DNA of 11,184 bases from a bacterium (GTDB lineage: Bacteria > Spirochaetota > UBA4802 > UBA5550): the NCBI GenBank assembly GCA_024224995.1, contig JAAENB010001129.1, positions 1-11,184 of the forward strand, in the 5' to 3' direction. Shown one piece after another: positions 1 through 6,402 of this stretch. The notes below the pieces were generated by a model that saw nothing but the letters and a program-made list of their open reading frames with translations, ran no database searches and had not been told where the DNA came from. Within the stretch, counting starts at the first letter, position 1. Each line of letters opens with the position of its first letter. A program made the translations under genes and the position numbers.

Positions 1-80
1 CTCGGCAGGTTGTGAGGCTGTTTGAGCGGAGCGAGTTCCGAACGTTCTGCAGAGGTATTACTCCCGGTAGGCATAATTTA

Positions 81-137
81 CATTCCGGGTTGATATACCT
101 TATATAGCCCGCTCTGCGGGGTCAGGTGCTCTCAAGA
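81..137 (+). repeat. Left repeat modules upstream of the lipoprotein gene
   Basis: Two short modules lie here. Module X (81-106) recurs in inverted orientation at 2999-3024 with 25 of 26 positions matching. Module Y (108-137) has a hairpin (CCCGC-TCT-GCGGG, 108-120) followed by GGTCAGGTGCTCTCAAGA, and recurs inverted at 3051-3080 with about 25 of 30 positions matching and a compensating hairpin. The modules therefore flank the lipoprotein gene as inverted copies, but their order is X-Y on both sides, so this is not one simple inverted duplication. No protein is convincingly encoded here. Confidence 0.7.
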
Positions 138-278
138 AACTACACAAACAACGATTTTTGTTTCAAAAAAAGACCGTCGCTTCAATTAATATCAGTAAGA
201 GTATTTTTTTTCTTGTACCGATTCTGCTATATTTGTCACTATACTTATATAAACCAGGAATCAGACTACGGAGACATT

Positions 279-2759
279 ATGACCTTATTACGAAAATACA
301 ACCTTATATTTTTCATCTGCCTCTTTCTTTTCTCGGGCTGCACCGCGTGCATAAAAGACGTCCGCAGGGGCGAAGCCTTCATGGAAAGCAAAAACTACGA
401 TAACGCTGTTGCCTCATTCGAACAGGCGCTTTACGAGAATCCCGACAATGAAAAAATAAAAAAAATGCTGGAAAACGCCAGGAAAAAAGCCACTGAGTTC
501 CACCTGGATATGGCCCGTTCCCTTTTCGCCGGAGAAAAAAATATCCCTAAGCTGGAAGAAGCACTCAAAGAAGCAAACCTTTCACTTAAGCACAGCACAG
601 GGTGCGAGCCCTGCTCTTCCATTAAAGAGCAAATCCAAAAAACAACCATTGACGTTCAGGCCCGGATCAACCAGCTTACGGCTCTCACTGAAGATCACGT
701 TAAAAACCGGAAATGGGACGACGCGCTGCTTACGGTCACCCAGGCCTCAACACTCAATTCCAATGATAAAGATATCCGGGCACTGGAATTCACTATCCGT
801 GAATCGGGGATCGCGCTTCACCTGGAACAGGCCGATGCACTGGAGAAGAAGAAAAAATGGAAAGAGGTGCTTCATGAAGCGGATAAAGCCGGGTTCTTTG
901 CCGCTTCTCCTGAACAGAAAAATATTGTTGCTGAAAAAACCAATTTCTATAAAGAAAATGCCCAATCTTTTTATATTGCCAGGGCCGAAAAATACGCCAA
1001 AAACCGGAAATGGCAGCTCTGCTTTAACGAACTGGCCCTGGGAAAAAAGTTCCTCAATAACAAAACCATCAAAAACCAGGAAACCCGTTTCAAGAACTGG
1101 AAGCTGGGGCTTGAAGTTTTCAGGAACGCGCTGCAATTAAAGTACCAAAAAAAATATCCTGCGGCGCTTCTTGAATTTGAAAAAGCCCATTCCTTATACC
1201 CTGAACATACCAGGATCGCGCGGGAACTCTTTTATTCTTATATCGTAAACGAAAAGCTGAAAGAAAAGGCCGGGTTCCTCTATACTGCCGTCAGCTTTTC
1301 GGAAAAGGCCCGTGCCCTGCAAAAATCCTTTGGTTTTAAAAGCAGGATCAATATCGAAAAAAAGATCAGCACCTTAAAGGGTGCCTTAAAATCATATTAT
1401 GAGATTATTTTAAAGACCTGTACTAAAAATAATCTTCCCGGGCATGTTCTCCTCTTTTGGGAGCATATTGATGATCTAAAGATCGAAAAAATAGAATCGG
1501 CTGTTAAAAAAAATAAAAAATACGCCCGGTTACGACTCGCCAGAAGTACAAAAAAAGATATTGCCATATTTCCCTTTGATAATCACAGCCGCTCCGGGGG
1601 CAGAGATTTCAGCCGCATGCTGGCAAATGATCTTACCAGGGCCGTGTTTCCTACAAACAGTAATTATCATTATTGTAATTTTCTCGGCACTGATGAATCA
1701 TCCAGGATCCATAACAAATACCGGTATGTAAAAAATCATTCTCCCGGTGATCTTAACAAAAACCTGAGACTCACAATGGGGGACGCTGATTATCTTGTTA
1801 TTGGTACGATAAATAAATTTTCCATTGAAAAAGACGTTCCTGAGGTAGACTCACGTTCGGTTCGCTACGTGTCGGGCTATCATTATGAAACCAATCCCAA
1901 ATGGAAAGATTGGAAACGCTGTAAGAGAAAAGAAAATATCTGCTATAAAAACTGCCAGAATAAAAACAAGGACTATTCCAAAAGAATATCCTGCGGCTCC
2001 CTCTGTTCATGCGGCCGTGAGCCCAGGAAAAAACTAAAAAGAAATAATTACAGTTATCACTCTTACAATATTGAAACGCACCGCATATCCGGCACTGTCC
2101 GGGCTAATTTTAAGATCATTGAGATTAAAACCGGGAGAACCCTGTTCTCGAATTCCAAATATTATATTGTTGAAGACCGGGATACCTATGTACAGGGGTT
2201 TGCCGCCGCTGATATTGATCACGACCCCCTGGAACTTACGTCAGTTGCTGAGGTCCGGGCTGCTCTTTCACAGGGGCTTGCAAGAAGAATAGAAGATTCT
2301 CTGGAAAAGTTCATATACAATCTCCCGGGCAAAACCTTTAACGATGCCGAAGAACTGGAAAGCAGCGATAAAAAAGTTCACGCCCTGGAAGCCTATTTGG
2401 AAGCATGGCAGATGGTGCCCGACAATAAAGAATACAGGGAACAGTATAAAAAAATGAAAAACAGCCTGAAAATTAAAAAATTACTGAATCCCGATTACAC
2501 GGCTATTTTAAAAAAATATAAACCGCTCTACGGTCCCGCGTATAAACCGGTTTATTCCAAAAACCGGAAAACAAAGACCGCTCCCGCTCCGGAAACAAGC
2601 GGTGACGACAACAAGCTCTTCTCTTCGATCTTAACATCGGTCATTAGCAGAGACTATGCTAAAGCCAGAGCCAAAATCAGGGTGTTTATCCGCACCTATC
2701 CCAACAGTCCCTTGCTGAAACAGGTTATGGATATTAACGACAAGATCGCGAATAAATAA
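279..2759 (+). CDS. TPR-repeat lipoprotein with CsgG-like domain
   Basis: An 826-residue exported lipoprotein, start ATG 279 with GGAG at 270-273. The N-terminus (MTLLRKYNLIFFICLFLFSGC) is a type II signal peptide with lipobox F-S-G-C, predicting lipidated Cys21. Residues 30-400 are helical with TPR-like units (for example GEAFMESKNYDNAVASFEQA, and a second near residue 345 with YPAALLEFEKAHSLYPEH). From about residue 427 (DIAIFPFDN) to 680 the pattern resembles the CsgG/curli-secretion nucleotide-free fold: an IAIFPF strand, a DADYLVIGTI strand and a late FKIIEIKTGRTLFS strand. A Cys-rich insert (C548, C555, C559, C572, C576, C578) interrupts it. Another TPR-like pair follows at about 690-735, then a Pro/Lys linker and a last helical repeat. 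Likely envelope-located; a role in secretion or scaffold assembly is inference. An in-frame GTG at 126 would add 51 residues ahead of the signal peptide and was not chosen. Confidence 0.82.
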   Translation: MTLLRKYNLIFFICLFLFSGCTACIKDVRRGEAFMESKNYDNAVASFEQALYENPDNEKIKKMLENARKKATEFHLDMARSLFAGEKNIPKLEEALKEANLSLKHSTGCEPCSSIKEQIQKTTIDVQARINQLTALTEDHVKNRKWDDALLTVTQASTLNSNDKDIRALEFTIRESGIALHLEQADALEKKKKWKEVLHEADKAGFFAASPEQKNIVAEKTNFYKENAQSFYIARAEKYAKNRKWQLCFNELALGKKFLNNKTIKNQETRFKNWKLGLEVFRNALQLKYQKKYPAALLEFEKAHSLYPEHTRIARELFYSYIVNEKLKEKAGFLYTAVSFSEKARALQKSFGFKSRINIEKKISTLKGALKSYYEIILKTCTKNNLPGHVLLFWEHIDDLKIEKIESAVKKNKKYARLRLARSTKKDIAIFPFDNHSRSGGRDFSRMLANDLTRAVFPTNSNYHYCNFLGTDESSRIHNKYRYVKNHSPGDLNKNLRLTMGDADYLVIGTINKFSIEKDVPEVDSRSVRYVSGYHYETNPKWKDWKRCKRKENICYKNCQNKNKDYSKRISCGSLCSCGREPRKKLKRNNYSYHSYNIETHRISGTVRANFKIIEIKTGRTLFSNSKYYIVEDRDTYVQGFAAADIDHDPLELTSVAEVRAALSQGLARRIEDSLEKFIYNLPGKTFNDAEELESSDKKVHALEAYLEAWQMVPDNKEYREQYKKMKNSLKIKKLLNPDYTAILKKYKPLYGPAYKPVYSKNRKTKTAPAPETSGDDNKLFSSILTSVISRDYAKARAKIRVFIRTYPNSPLLKQVMDINDKIANK

Positions 2760-2769
2760 TTGCTCCCGG

Positions 2770-2794
2770 GTCTTCGACTCCGCTCAGACACCGG
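2770..2794 (-). repeat. Dispersed 25-bp element, single copy
   Basis: Contains the core CTTCGACTCCGCTCAG on the + strand and starts 11 bases after the lipoprotein stop codon. It differs from the copy at 3399-3423 at two positions, and from the tandem 24-bp copies at 6331-6402 at one position over the shared length. Similar CTTCGACTCCGCTCAG elements are common as dispersed repeats in several bacterial phyla. Its orientation relative to the upstream gene is the same as for the other copies. Confidence 0.85.
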
Positions 2795-2998
2795 ATGGGC
2801 GGGAAAAAATACAAAAGAAACTGTGGTGATACCGGGGTCTGTTTTGCGAAGGTGCTCCGGGCAAAGGTTTGGTTCTGAGAGACGTTGCAGTGCAACGCCT
2901 TTACTGGCTGGTTTCTGGCCAGGGCTATGGAGATTCCGGGAAGGAGTGCGGCCCCTGCGGAGCAGGGAAAAATAGATCAGAAACTAAATAATGCGTCA

Positions 2999-3080
2999 TA
3001 TATAAGGTATATGAACCCGGAATGACGTTTTTCGGTATATCAAGACACGATCTTGAGAGCAACTGACCCGGCTGGCCGGG
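2999..3080 (-). repeat. Right inverted repeat modules downstream of the lipoprotein gene
   Basis: 2999-3024 is the reverse complement of 81-106 with one mismatch. 3051-3080 is the reverse complement of 108-137 with about five mismatches, and its stem CCCGGC-TG-GCCGGG (3067-3080) keeps the hairpin although the bases differ, as expected for a structured repeat family. Confidence 0.7.
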
Positions 3081-3133
3081 AAAAATACGGAAGAAAGTTT
3101 TAGACCCTTTCCAGGAAACAAGCCCCTGGCAAA

Positions 3134-3198
3134 GAACTTGAAACTTCAAACTTTCTTAAGAGAGACTGGTTGCACGGAACTCTGCCAACTGCCAACTG
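3134..3198. repeat. Heptanucleotide runs (AAGTTTG-type and TGCCAAC-type)
   Basis: 3134-3154, read on the - strand, is AAGTTTG-AAGTTTC-AAGTTC, a 7-base periodicity. 3183-3196 is two exact TGCCAAC units followed by TG. These match in period, but not in sequence, the arrays at 4052-4085 and 6270-6297. Confidence 0.65.
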
Positions 3199-3216
3199 AT
3201 CTTTCTTAAAAAGTCA

Positions 3217-4032
3217 TTAAAACTTAACAGTCAAGTCATCCATAACACGGAAGACCCTGCTGCACGAAGGACAGCGGTACTTCCCGCTTTTGCCTGCCCG
3301 TATGAGAGAATTGCATTCTATACATTCAACGATAAAAGGCTCCACTGCCGGGCTCTGTTCCTCATGTACGGTTATTGAAGCCGGTTCCTGAACCGAAGCC
3401 GGTGTCCGAGCGGAGTCGAGGACAAATTCTTTATTGCAAAAGGGACAGAGATAGTCTCCCGGCCCTGTTGTCCGGATCAATGATTTACAATGAATACATT
3501 CAACAATAGACGAGCCTGACTCTTCAGACTCTGCAAATTCACCGGAATAGTCTGTTATATTAGAATTGTCCTCTTCTTCCTTATCGTCATATTGGTCTTC
3601 ATACACTGCGGTATATGATTCATCAACAGCAGCTCCCGGCTCTTTTTGCCCGGAATCCCCAACACTTCGCGACCTGAGTTCTATTTGCCGGTCCATGATC
3701 TGCATGGCTTCGATCCTGGAACCTGCGATCCTGAAGATCTTATCGAAACCAAGGATCTCGTATAAGGACATTATTTCCGGGGGAATATTGCAAATAACGA
3801 TAAACCCGTTATTCTCCGCTATCTTTTTCTGAAGAAAGAGCGTTGCTCCAATACCTTCGGAACTGACATATGACAGTTTTTTTGCGTCAAACAGGATAAA
3901 ACGGATATTATTATATAATAACTGGTTGATATAATCCTCAAGATCGGGACTGGTCTCACTGTCGAGAGGTCCTTCTATATCAACAATCGCTGCTTCTCCA
4001 TCAAGAGCCTCGACATGATTTATAAAAACCAT
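3217..4032 (-). CDS. STAS-domain protein with two zinc ribbons
   Basis: A 271-residue cytoplasmic protein, start ATG with GAGG seven bases upstream. Residues 1-115 are a STAS domain of the anti-sigma-factor antagonist type: VDIEGPLDSET, then FILFDAKKLSYVSSEGIGA. Ser58 aligns with the serine phosphorylated in SpoIIAA/RsbV, so partner-switch control is possible but inferred. Residues 120-175 are a very acidic linker. Two related zinc ribbons follow: C179-x2-C182...C196-x2-C199 and C237-x2-C240...C254-x2-C257, each in a VEC-x2-C-x-SLIR context, so one is probably a duplicate of the other. The segment between them (about residues 204-213) is encoded by a copy of the dispersed 25-bp repeat, in frame. 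It lies 100 bp downstream of the membrane sensor-like gene on the same strand. STAS plus paired zinc ribbons is an unusual combination; its target is unknown. Confidence 0.87.
   Translation of the reverse strand: MVFINHVEALDGEAAIVDIEGPLDSETSPDLEDYINQLLYNNIRFILFDAKKLSYVSSEGIGATLFLQKKIAENNGFIVICNIPPEIMSLYEILGFDKIFRIAGSRIEAMQIMDRQIELRSRSVGDSGQKEPGAAVDESYTAVYEDQYDDKEEEDNSNITDYSGEFAESEESGSSIVECIHCKSLIRTTGPGDYLCPFCNKEFVLDSARTPASVQEPASITVHEEQSPAVEPFIVECIECNSLIRAGKSGKYRCPSCSRVFRVMDDLTVKF
3399..3423 (+). repeat. Dispersed 25-bp element inside the STAS gene
   Basis: This copy matches the element at 2770-2794 (reverse complement) at 23 of 25 positions. It lies inside the reading frame between the two zinc-ribbon motifs and encodes about eight linker residues (DSARTPAS). 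It introduces no stop and keeps the frame on both sides. Confidence 0.8.
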
Positions 4033-4048
4033 TGCTCTACCTCTATAA

Positions 4049-4131
4049 AAAAAGTTTGAAGTTAAAAGTTTGAAGTTTGAAGTTAAAAAGCAAGAGGCTC
4101 TAAAACTTGAAACTTTGAACTTCTAACCTCT
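4049..4131. repeat. Heptamer array and imperfect inverted repeat between two - strand genes
   Basis: 4052-4085 consists of AAGTTTG-like 7-mers broken by short A runs. 4101-4124 holds the complementary type (AACTTGAAACTTTGAACTTC). The two sides can pair imperfectly, so a long A/T-rich hairpin in the mRNA between the sensor gene stop (4133) and the STAS gene start (4032) is possible. This could separate or modulate expression of the two genes; that is inference. Confidence 0.55.
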
Positions 4132-4132
4132 G

Positions 4133-5515
4133 TTATTCTTCTTCAACCGGGATGGCATCCATGATGGCCCTGTTTTTGGCCCATGATGCCTCTTCGCGAT
4201 CTTCTTTGATGTCTTCTTCATCGTAAAGAGTTATAATTGTTTCCGGTATCATTTCAGCTTCTATTTCAGCTTCTATGGCGGGGGACTCTTCTACCCTGGC
4301 TATTTGAGCCGCCGGTATTTCTTCCCAAATGTCCTCTTCCATTTGTGTTTCTTCTATTTCCCGCAAATGAGCCGGAAGTATTCCTGCTTCTCCTTCATCC
4401 TGGAGATCAATTATTATATACTCTTCTTCTACCTCTTTTACTTCTTTCGTTTCCAAAACGTCGTCCTTCATGATCCCGGGTGCCTCAATTACACCCGGAG
4501 CCGGTCGCTCCGGAGCGGGTCTCACGGATGCGGGTTTTCTTGTTACCGGGTGACGACTCTTCATTCGCTCTTCTGTTGCCCGGACCGCCCGTTTTTGTAT
4601 ACCTCGATACCGGATGAGAACAACGATTGAAACCAGCAGTGAGAGCTGGAACACTCCGCCAATGGCAAAAAGAAATATCTTCTTACTCTCTGTTATATGC
4701 TCAACAAGAAACGTATATATTCTGTCTTTACTGATAATAAAATTAACTGTTCCCACAGGCTTATTCCGCACATATACTGCTTTACTCAAAAGCCAGCCCA
4801 GTTTGTTGATATCTTTATATAGATGCTGTTTTATAAATCTCCGGTGACCTCTTTTTGATCCAAACGGAATGGGAAATACCGGCAGGTTCTTTGACATAAT
4901 ATTATAATGAGAGAACTGAACTTCCCTGCTCTTTCTTCTGATGGGCCGCATTATCCAGTCAATATTATAGGCAAATTCATCATTCGCGATATTCCCATTA
5001 AGCCTTTTTTGCACTGCTTTGTCCGAATGAAGGACCAGCTTCCCGTCGATGAGAACAAAAAAAGCCTCATCTATAGTATGTTCCTGTATTTTCTCCCTGA
5101 ACAGGGTATTAAGCCTTTTATACTTTTTTGTCCGGTGGCTGAATTCCGCGACCCGGGCAAAGGCTTCGGCCATTGTTATGGAATAATTCTTTGTATACTT
5201 TTCGATATCAGCAATCCGTTTCTTCCCGGCATAGATAAAATATCCGAAAGATGCCGCTGTTGCCAGTAGAGACTGCATAACAAAAAGCATTAAAAAGATC
5301 CCTATGGGAAAAATGTACGTTTTTAGCCGCTTTCCCTTCTTTTCATCTTTTATCTCACTTATTTCTTTTTTTTCTTTTTTTTCTTTTTCCGGACCCTTAT
5401 CTCTCTGAAATTCTTGTGGAGAATCGGTTCGAGGCTGTGCTCTCCGGTCTGCTTTTGTTCTTGATTTATTATTTATCTCTTTCATAACGTCACTATATCT
5501 ATAAATTTTACCCAC
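4133..5515 (-). CDS. Two-pass membrane sensor-like protein, acidic cytoplasmic tail
   Basis: A 460-residue protein if started at GTG 5515 (AAGGA lies 12 bases upstream); ATG 5485, ten codons in, is an alternative without a clear ribosome site. Residues 12-65 are highly charged (Lys/Glu) and cytoplasmic. Transmembrane segment 1 is about 67-95 and segment 2 about 280-301. The ~185-residue region between is extracytoplasmic and looks like a Cache-type sensor: AFFVLIDGKLVLHSD at 151-165 and a closing AVYVRNKPVGTVNFIIS at 246-262. The tail after 302 starts basic, passes a Pro-rich stretch (RPAPERPAPG) and becomes strongly acidic with no HAMP, kinase, methyl-accepting, GGDEF or phosphatase motif. 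It probably works through a partner; the STAS gene just downstream on the same strand is the obvious candidate. The family is not recognised beyond this. Confidence 0.78.
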   Translation of the reverse strand: MGKIYRYSDVMKEINNKSRTKADRRAQPRTDSPQEFQRDKGPEKEKKEKKEISEIKDEKKGKRLKTYIFPIGIFLMLFVMQSLLATAASFGYFIYAGKKRIADIEKYTKNYSITMAEAFARVAEFSHRTKKYKRLNTLFREKIQEHTIDEAFFVLIDGKLVLHSDKAVQKRLNGNIANDEFAYNIDWIMRPIRRKSREVQFSHYNIMSKNLPVFPIPFGSKRGHRRFIKQHLYKDINKLGWLLSKAVYVRNKPVGTVNFIISKDRIYTFLVEHITESKKIFLFAIGGVFQLSLLVSIVVLIRYRGIQKRAVRATEERMKSRHPVTRKPASVRPAPERPAPGVIEAPGIMKDDVLETKEVKEVEEEYIIIDLQDEGEAGILPAHLREIEETQMEEDIWEEIPAAQIARVEESPAIEAEIEAEMIPETIITLYDEEDIKEDREEASWAKNRAIMDAIPVEEE

Positions 5516-5518
5516 AGG

Positions 5519-5539
5519 TATGGTTATTCCTTAACCATA
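5519..5539. promoter_or_regulatory. Perfect 8-bp inverted repeat between divergent genes
   Basis: TATGGTTA-TTCCT-TAACCATA lies in the 78-bp spacer between the divergent sensor gene (start 5515) and Nudix gene (start 5594). Nearby, TATAAT on the - strand (5559-5564) and TATACT on the + strand (5561-5566) could be overlapping -10 boxes, but neither has a good -35. An operator serving both genes is possible; it may instead be a leader hairpin of the sensor mRNA. Confidence 0.4.
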
Positions 5540-5593
5540 TCGGTATATCTTAGCAGGAATTATACTAATATTTTTCATAAAGAGGGGTTTCCT

Positions 5594-6268
5594 ATGGAAG
5601 AAAACGCGAATACGCAGGAAGAAATGCTCGAGATATGGGACTGGGACACAGCCCGCCCAACAGGAAAAGCGGTTTCGCGCAGTACCGCACACCTGCAAGG
5701 GATTGCTCATGAAGCTGTCCATCTCTGGATTATCCGGACTTCGGGAGATGAACCCGAGATTCTTGTCCAGCACAGAGCTCCGCACAAGGATATGTTCCCT
5801 GATTGTCTTGATATCACTGTTGGCGGCCATGTTCCTTTTGGCCTGGTAGAAAACAAACTCCGGAAAGAAGCCTTTGAGGAGGTTGGTATTTCTCCGGATG
5901 ACGATGAATTGAGCGACCTGGGTTTCTTCAGGTACGAAGAGATCCACGGCAAAATATTTCACCGTGAATTTCAACATGTCTATTTGCAGATAAACAATAT
6001 GCCCCTGGACGAGTACCGCTTTACCGATGGCGAGGTTATTGGGATCTATGCCGTCCCCCTGAAAAAACTGGAAGAACTCCTTAAAAAAGAGACCACTTTC
6101 GAGATCAAAGGCTTCAACGGCAAAAAGCTCATGGAAAAAACCGTGTCCCGTAAAGACTTCCACCCCCTGCTCCTCTCCCCTATTATGGGGGAGTACCTGG
6201 ATACCTTGATTCGCGCGATTAAAGAATTGATTGATAGAGGGAGTGTTAGTGTCCGGATGAAAGTTTAG
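5594..6268 (+). CDS. Nudix hydrolase with variant Nudix box
   Basis: A 224-residue protein, start ATG with GAGG eight bases upstream. The fold order fits Nudix enzymes of the isopentenyl-diphosphate isomerase-like/YfcD group: HEAVHLWIIR, an ILVQHRAPHKDMFPDCLDITVGGHV strand-loop, the Nudix helix, then an FQHVYLQI strand. The Nudix box runs from G77 to I99 and ends K91-E-A-F-E95-E96-V-G-I. The metal-binding Glu pair (E95, E96) and Gly98 are present. However, Lys replaces the usual Arg, and one residue is missing between the Gly-Gly and the helix, so the Glu expected after G-x5 is absent. Family members hydrolyse nucleoside diphosphates linked to another moiety or isomerise IPP; the substrate here cannot be told. 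The gene is single, divergent from the sensor gene and convergent with the SH3b gene. Confidence 0.85.
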   Translation: MEENANTQEEMLEIWDWDTARPTGKAVSRSTAHLQGIAHEAVHLWIIRTSGDEPEILVQHRAPHKDMFPDCLDITVGGHVPFGLVENKLRKEAFEEVGISPDDDELSDLGFFRYEEIHGKIFHREFQHVYLQINNMPLDEYRFTDGEVIGIYAVPLKKLEELLKKETTFEIKGFNGKKLMEKTVSRKDFHPLLLSPIMGEYLDTLIRAIKELIDRGSVSVRMKV

Positions 6269-6269
6269 G

Positions 6270-6297
6270 GTTCGAAGTTCCAGGTTCCAGGTTCGAA
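6270..6297 (+). repeat. Four-unit heptamer array
   Basis: Exactly four 7-base units: GTTCGAA-GTTCCAG-GTTCCAG-GTTCGAA, starting one base after the Nudix stop codon. The outer and inner pairs are each identical, so the array is symmetric in unit order. GTTCCAG-type heptamer arrays recur as dispersed repeats in many bacterial genomes. Confidence 0.75.
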
Positions 6298-6304
6298 ATT
6301 TTTT

Positions 6305-6335
6305 ACCGGAGGGGGTTCTTACCGCGCCCTCCGGT
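6305..6335. other. Strong hairpin between convergent genes
   Basis: ACCGGAGGG (6305-6313) pairs perfectly with CCCTCCGGT (6327-6335) around a 13-base loop. It lies between the convergent Nudix and SH3b genes, where a shared terminator would be expected. A T run precedes rather than follows it on the + strand, so a standard rho-independent terminator is not supported in either direction. The right arm overlaps the first tandem 24-bp repeat. Confidence 0.55.
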
Positions 6336-6402
6336 GTCTGAGCGGAGCCGAAGACCGGTGTCTGAGCGGAGCCGAAGACCGGTGTCTGAGCGGAGCCGAA
6401 GA
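6331..6402 (+). repeat. Three exact tandem 24-bp repeats
   Basis: Units 6331-6354, 6355-6378 and 6379-6402 are identical and begin CCGGTGTCTGAGCGGAGC. They are the same element as at 2770-2794 and 3399-3423. The array ends directly at the SH3b stop codon: the next base (6403) is both the 25th base of the element and the last base of that TAG. There are no spacers, so it is not a CRISPR array. Confidence 0.92.

Larger units (their letters stand above)
2760..3216. other. Repeat-rich non-coding region
   Basis: This 457-bp gap between the + lipoprotein gene and the convergent - STAS gene has no credible gene. It holds one copy of the dispersed 25-bp element (2770-2794). It also holds three copies of GGGAAAAATA-N4-AGAAA (2801-2821, 2965-2984, 3078-3098); the last two each directly follow a GC hairpin (2953-2967, 3067-3080). 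A small perfect hairpin CGTTGC-AGT-GCAACG lies at 2883-2897, the inverted X and Y modules at 2999-3024 and 3051-3080, and heptamer runs at 3134-3154 and 3183-3198. No clear rho-independent terminator with a following T tract is visible for either flanking gene. Confidence 0.75.

Noticed and set aside
126..278. N-terminal extension of the lipoprotein from GTG 126
   Set aside because: It would place 51 residues before a clear lipoprotein signal peptide, and the repeat module Y covers its start; ATG 279 has a good ribosome site.
747..1136. 129-codon - strand frame inside the lipoprotein gene
   Set aside because: It is a shadow of the TPR-coding frame, without a ribosome site or domain features.
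6305..6335. Rho-independent terminator for the Nudix or SH3b gene
   Set aside because: The stem is strong, but no T run follows it in either transcription direction; recorded only as a hairpin.
6331..6402. CRISPR array
   Set aside because: The repeats are directly adjacent with no spacers, and no cas genes are present.
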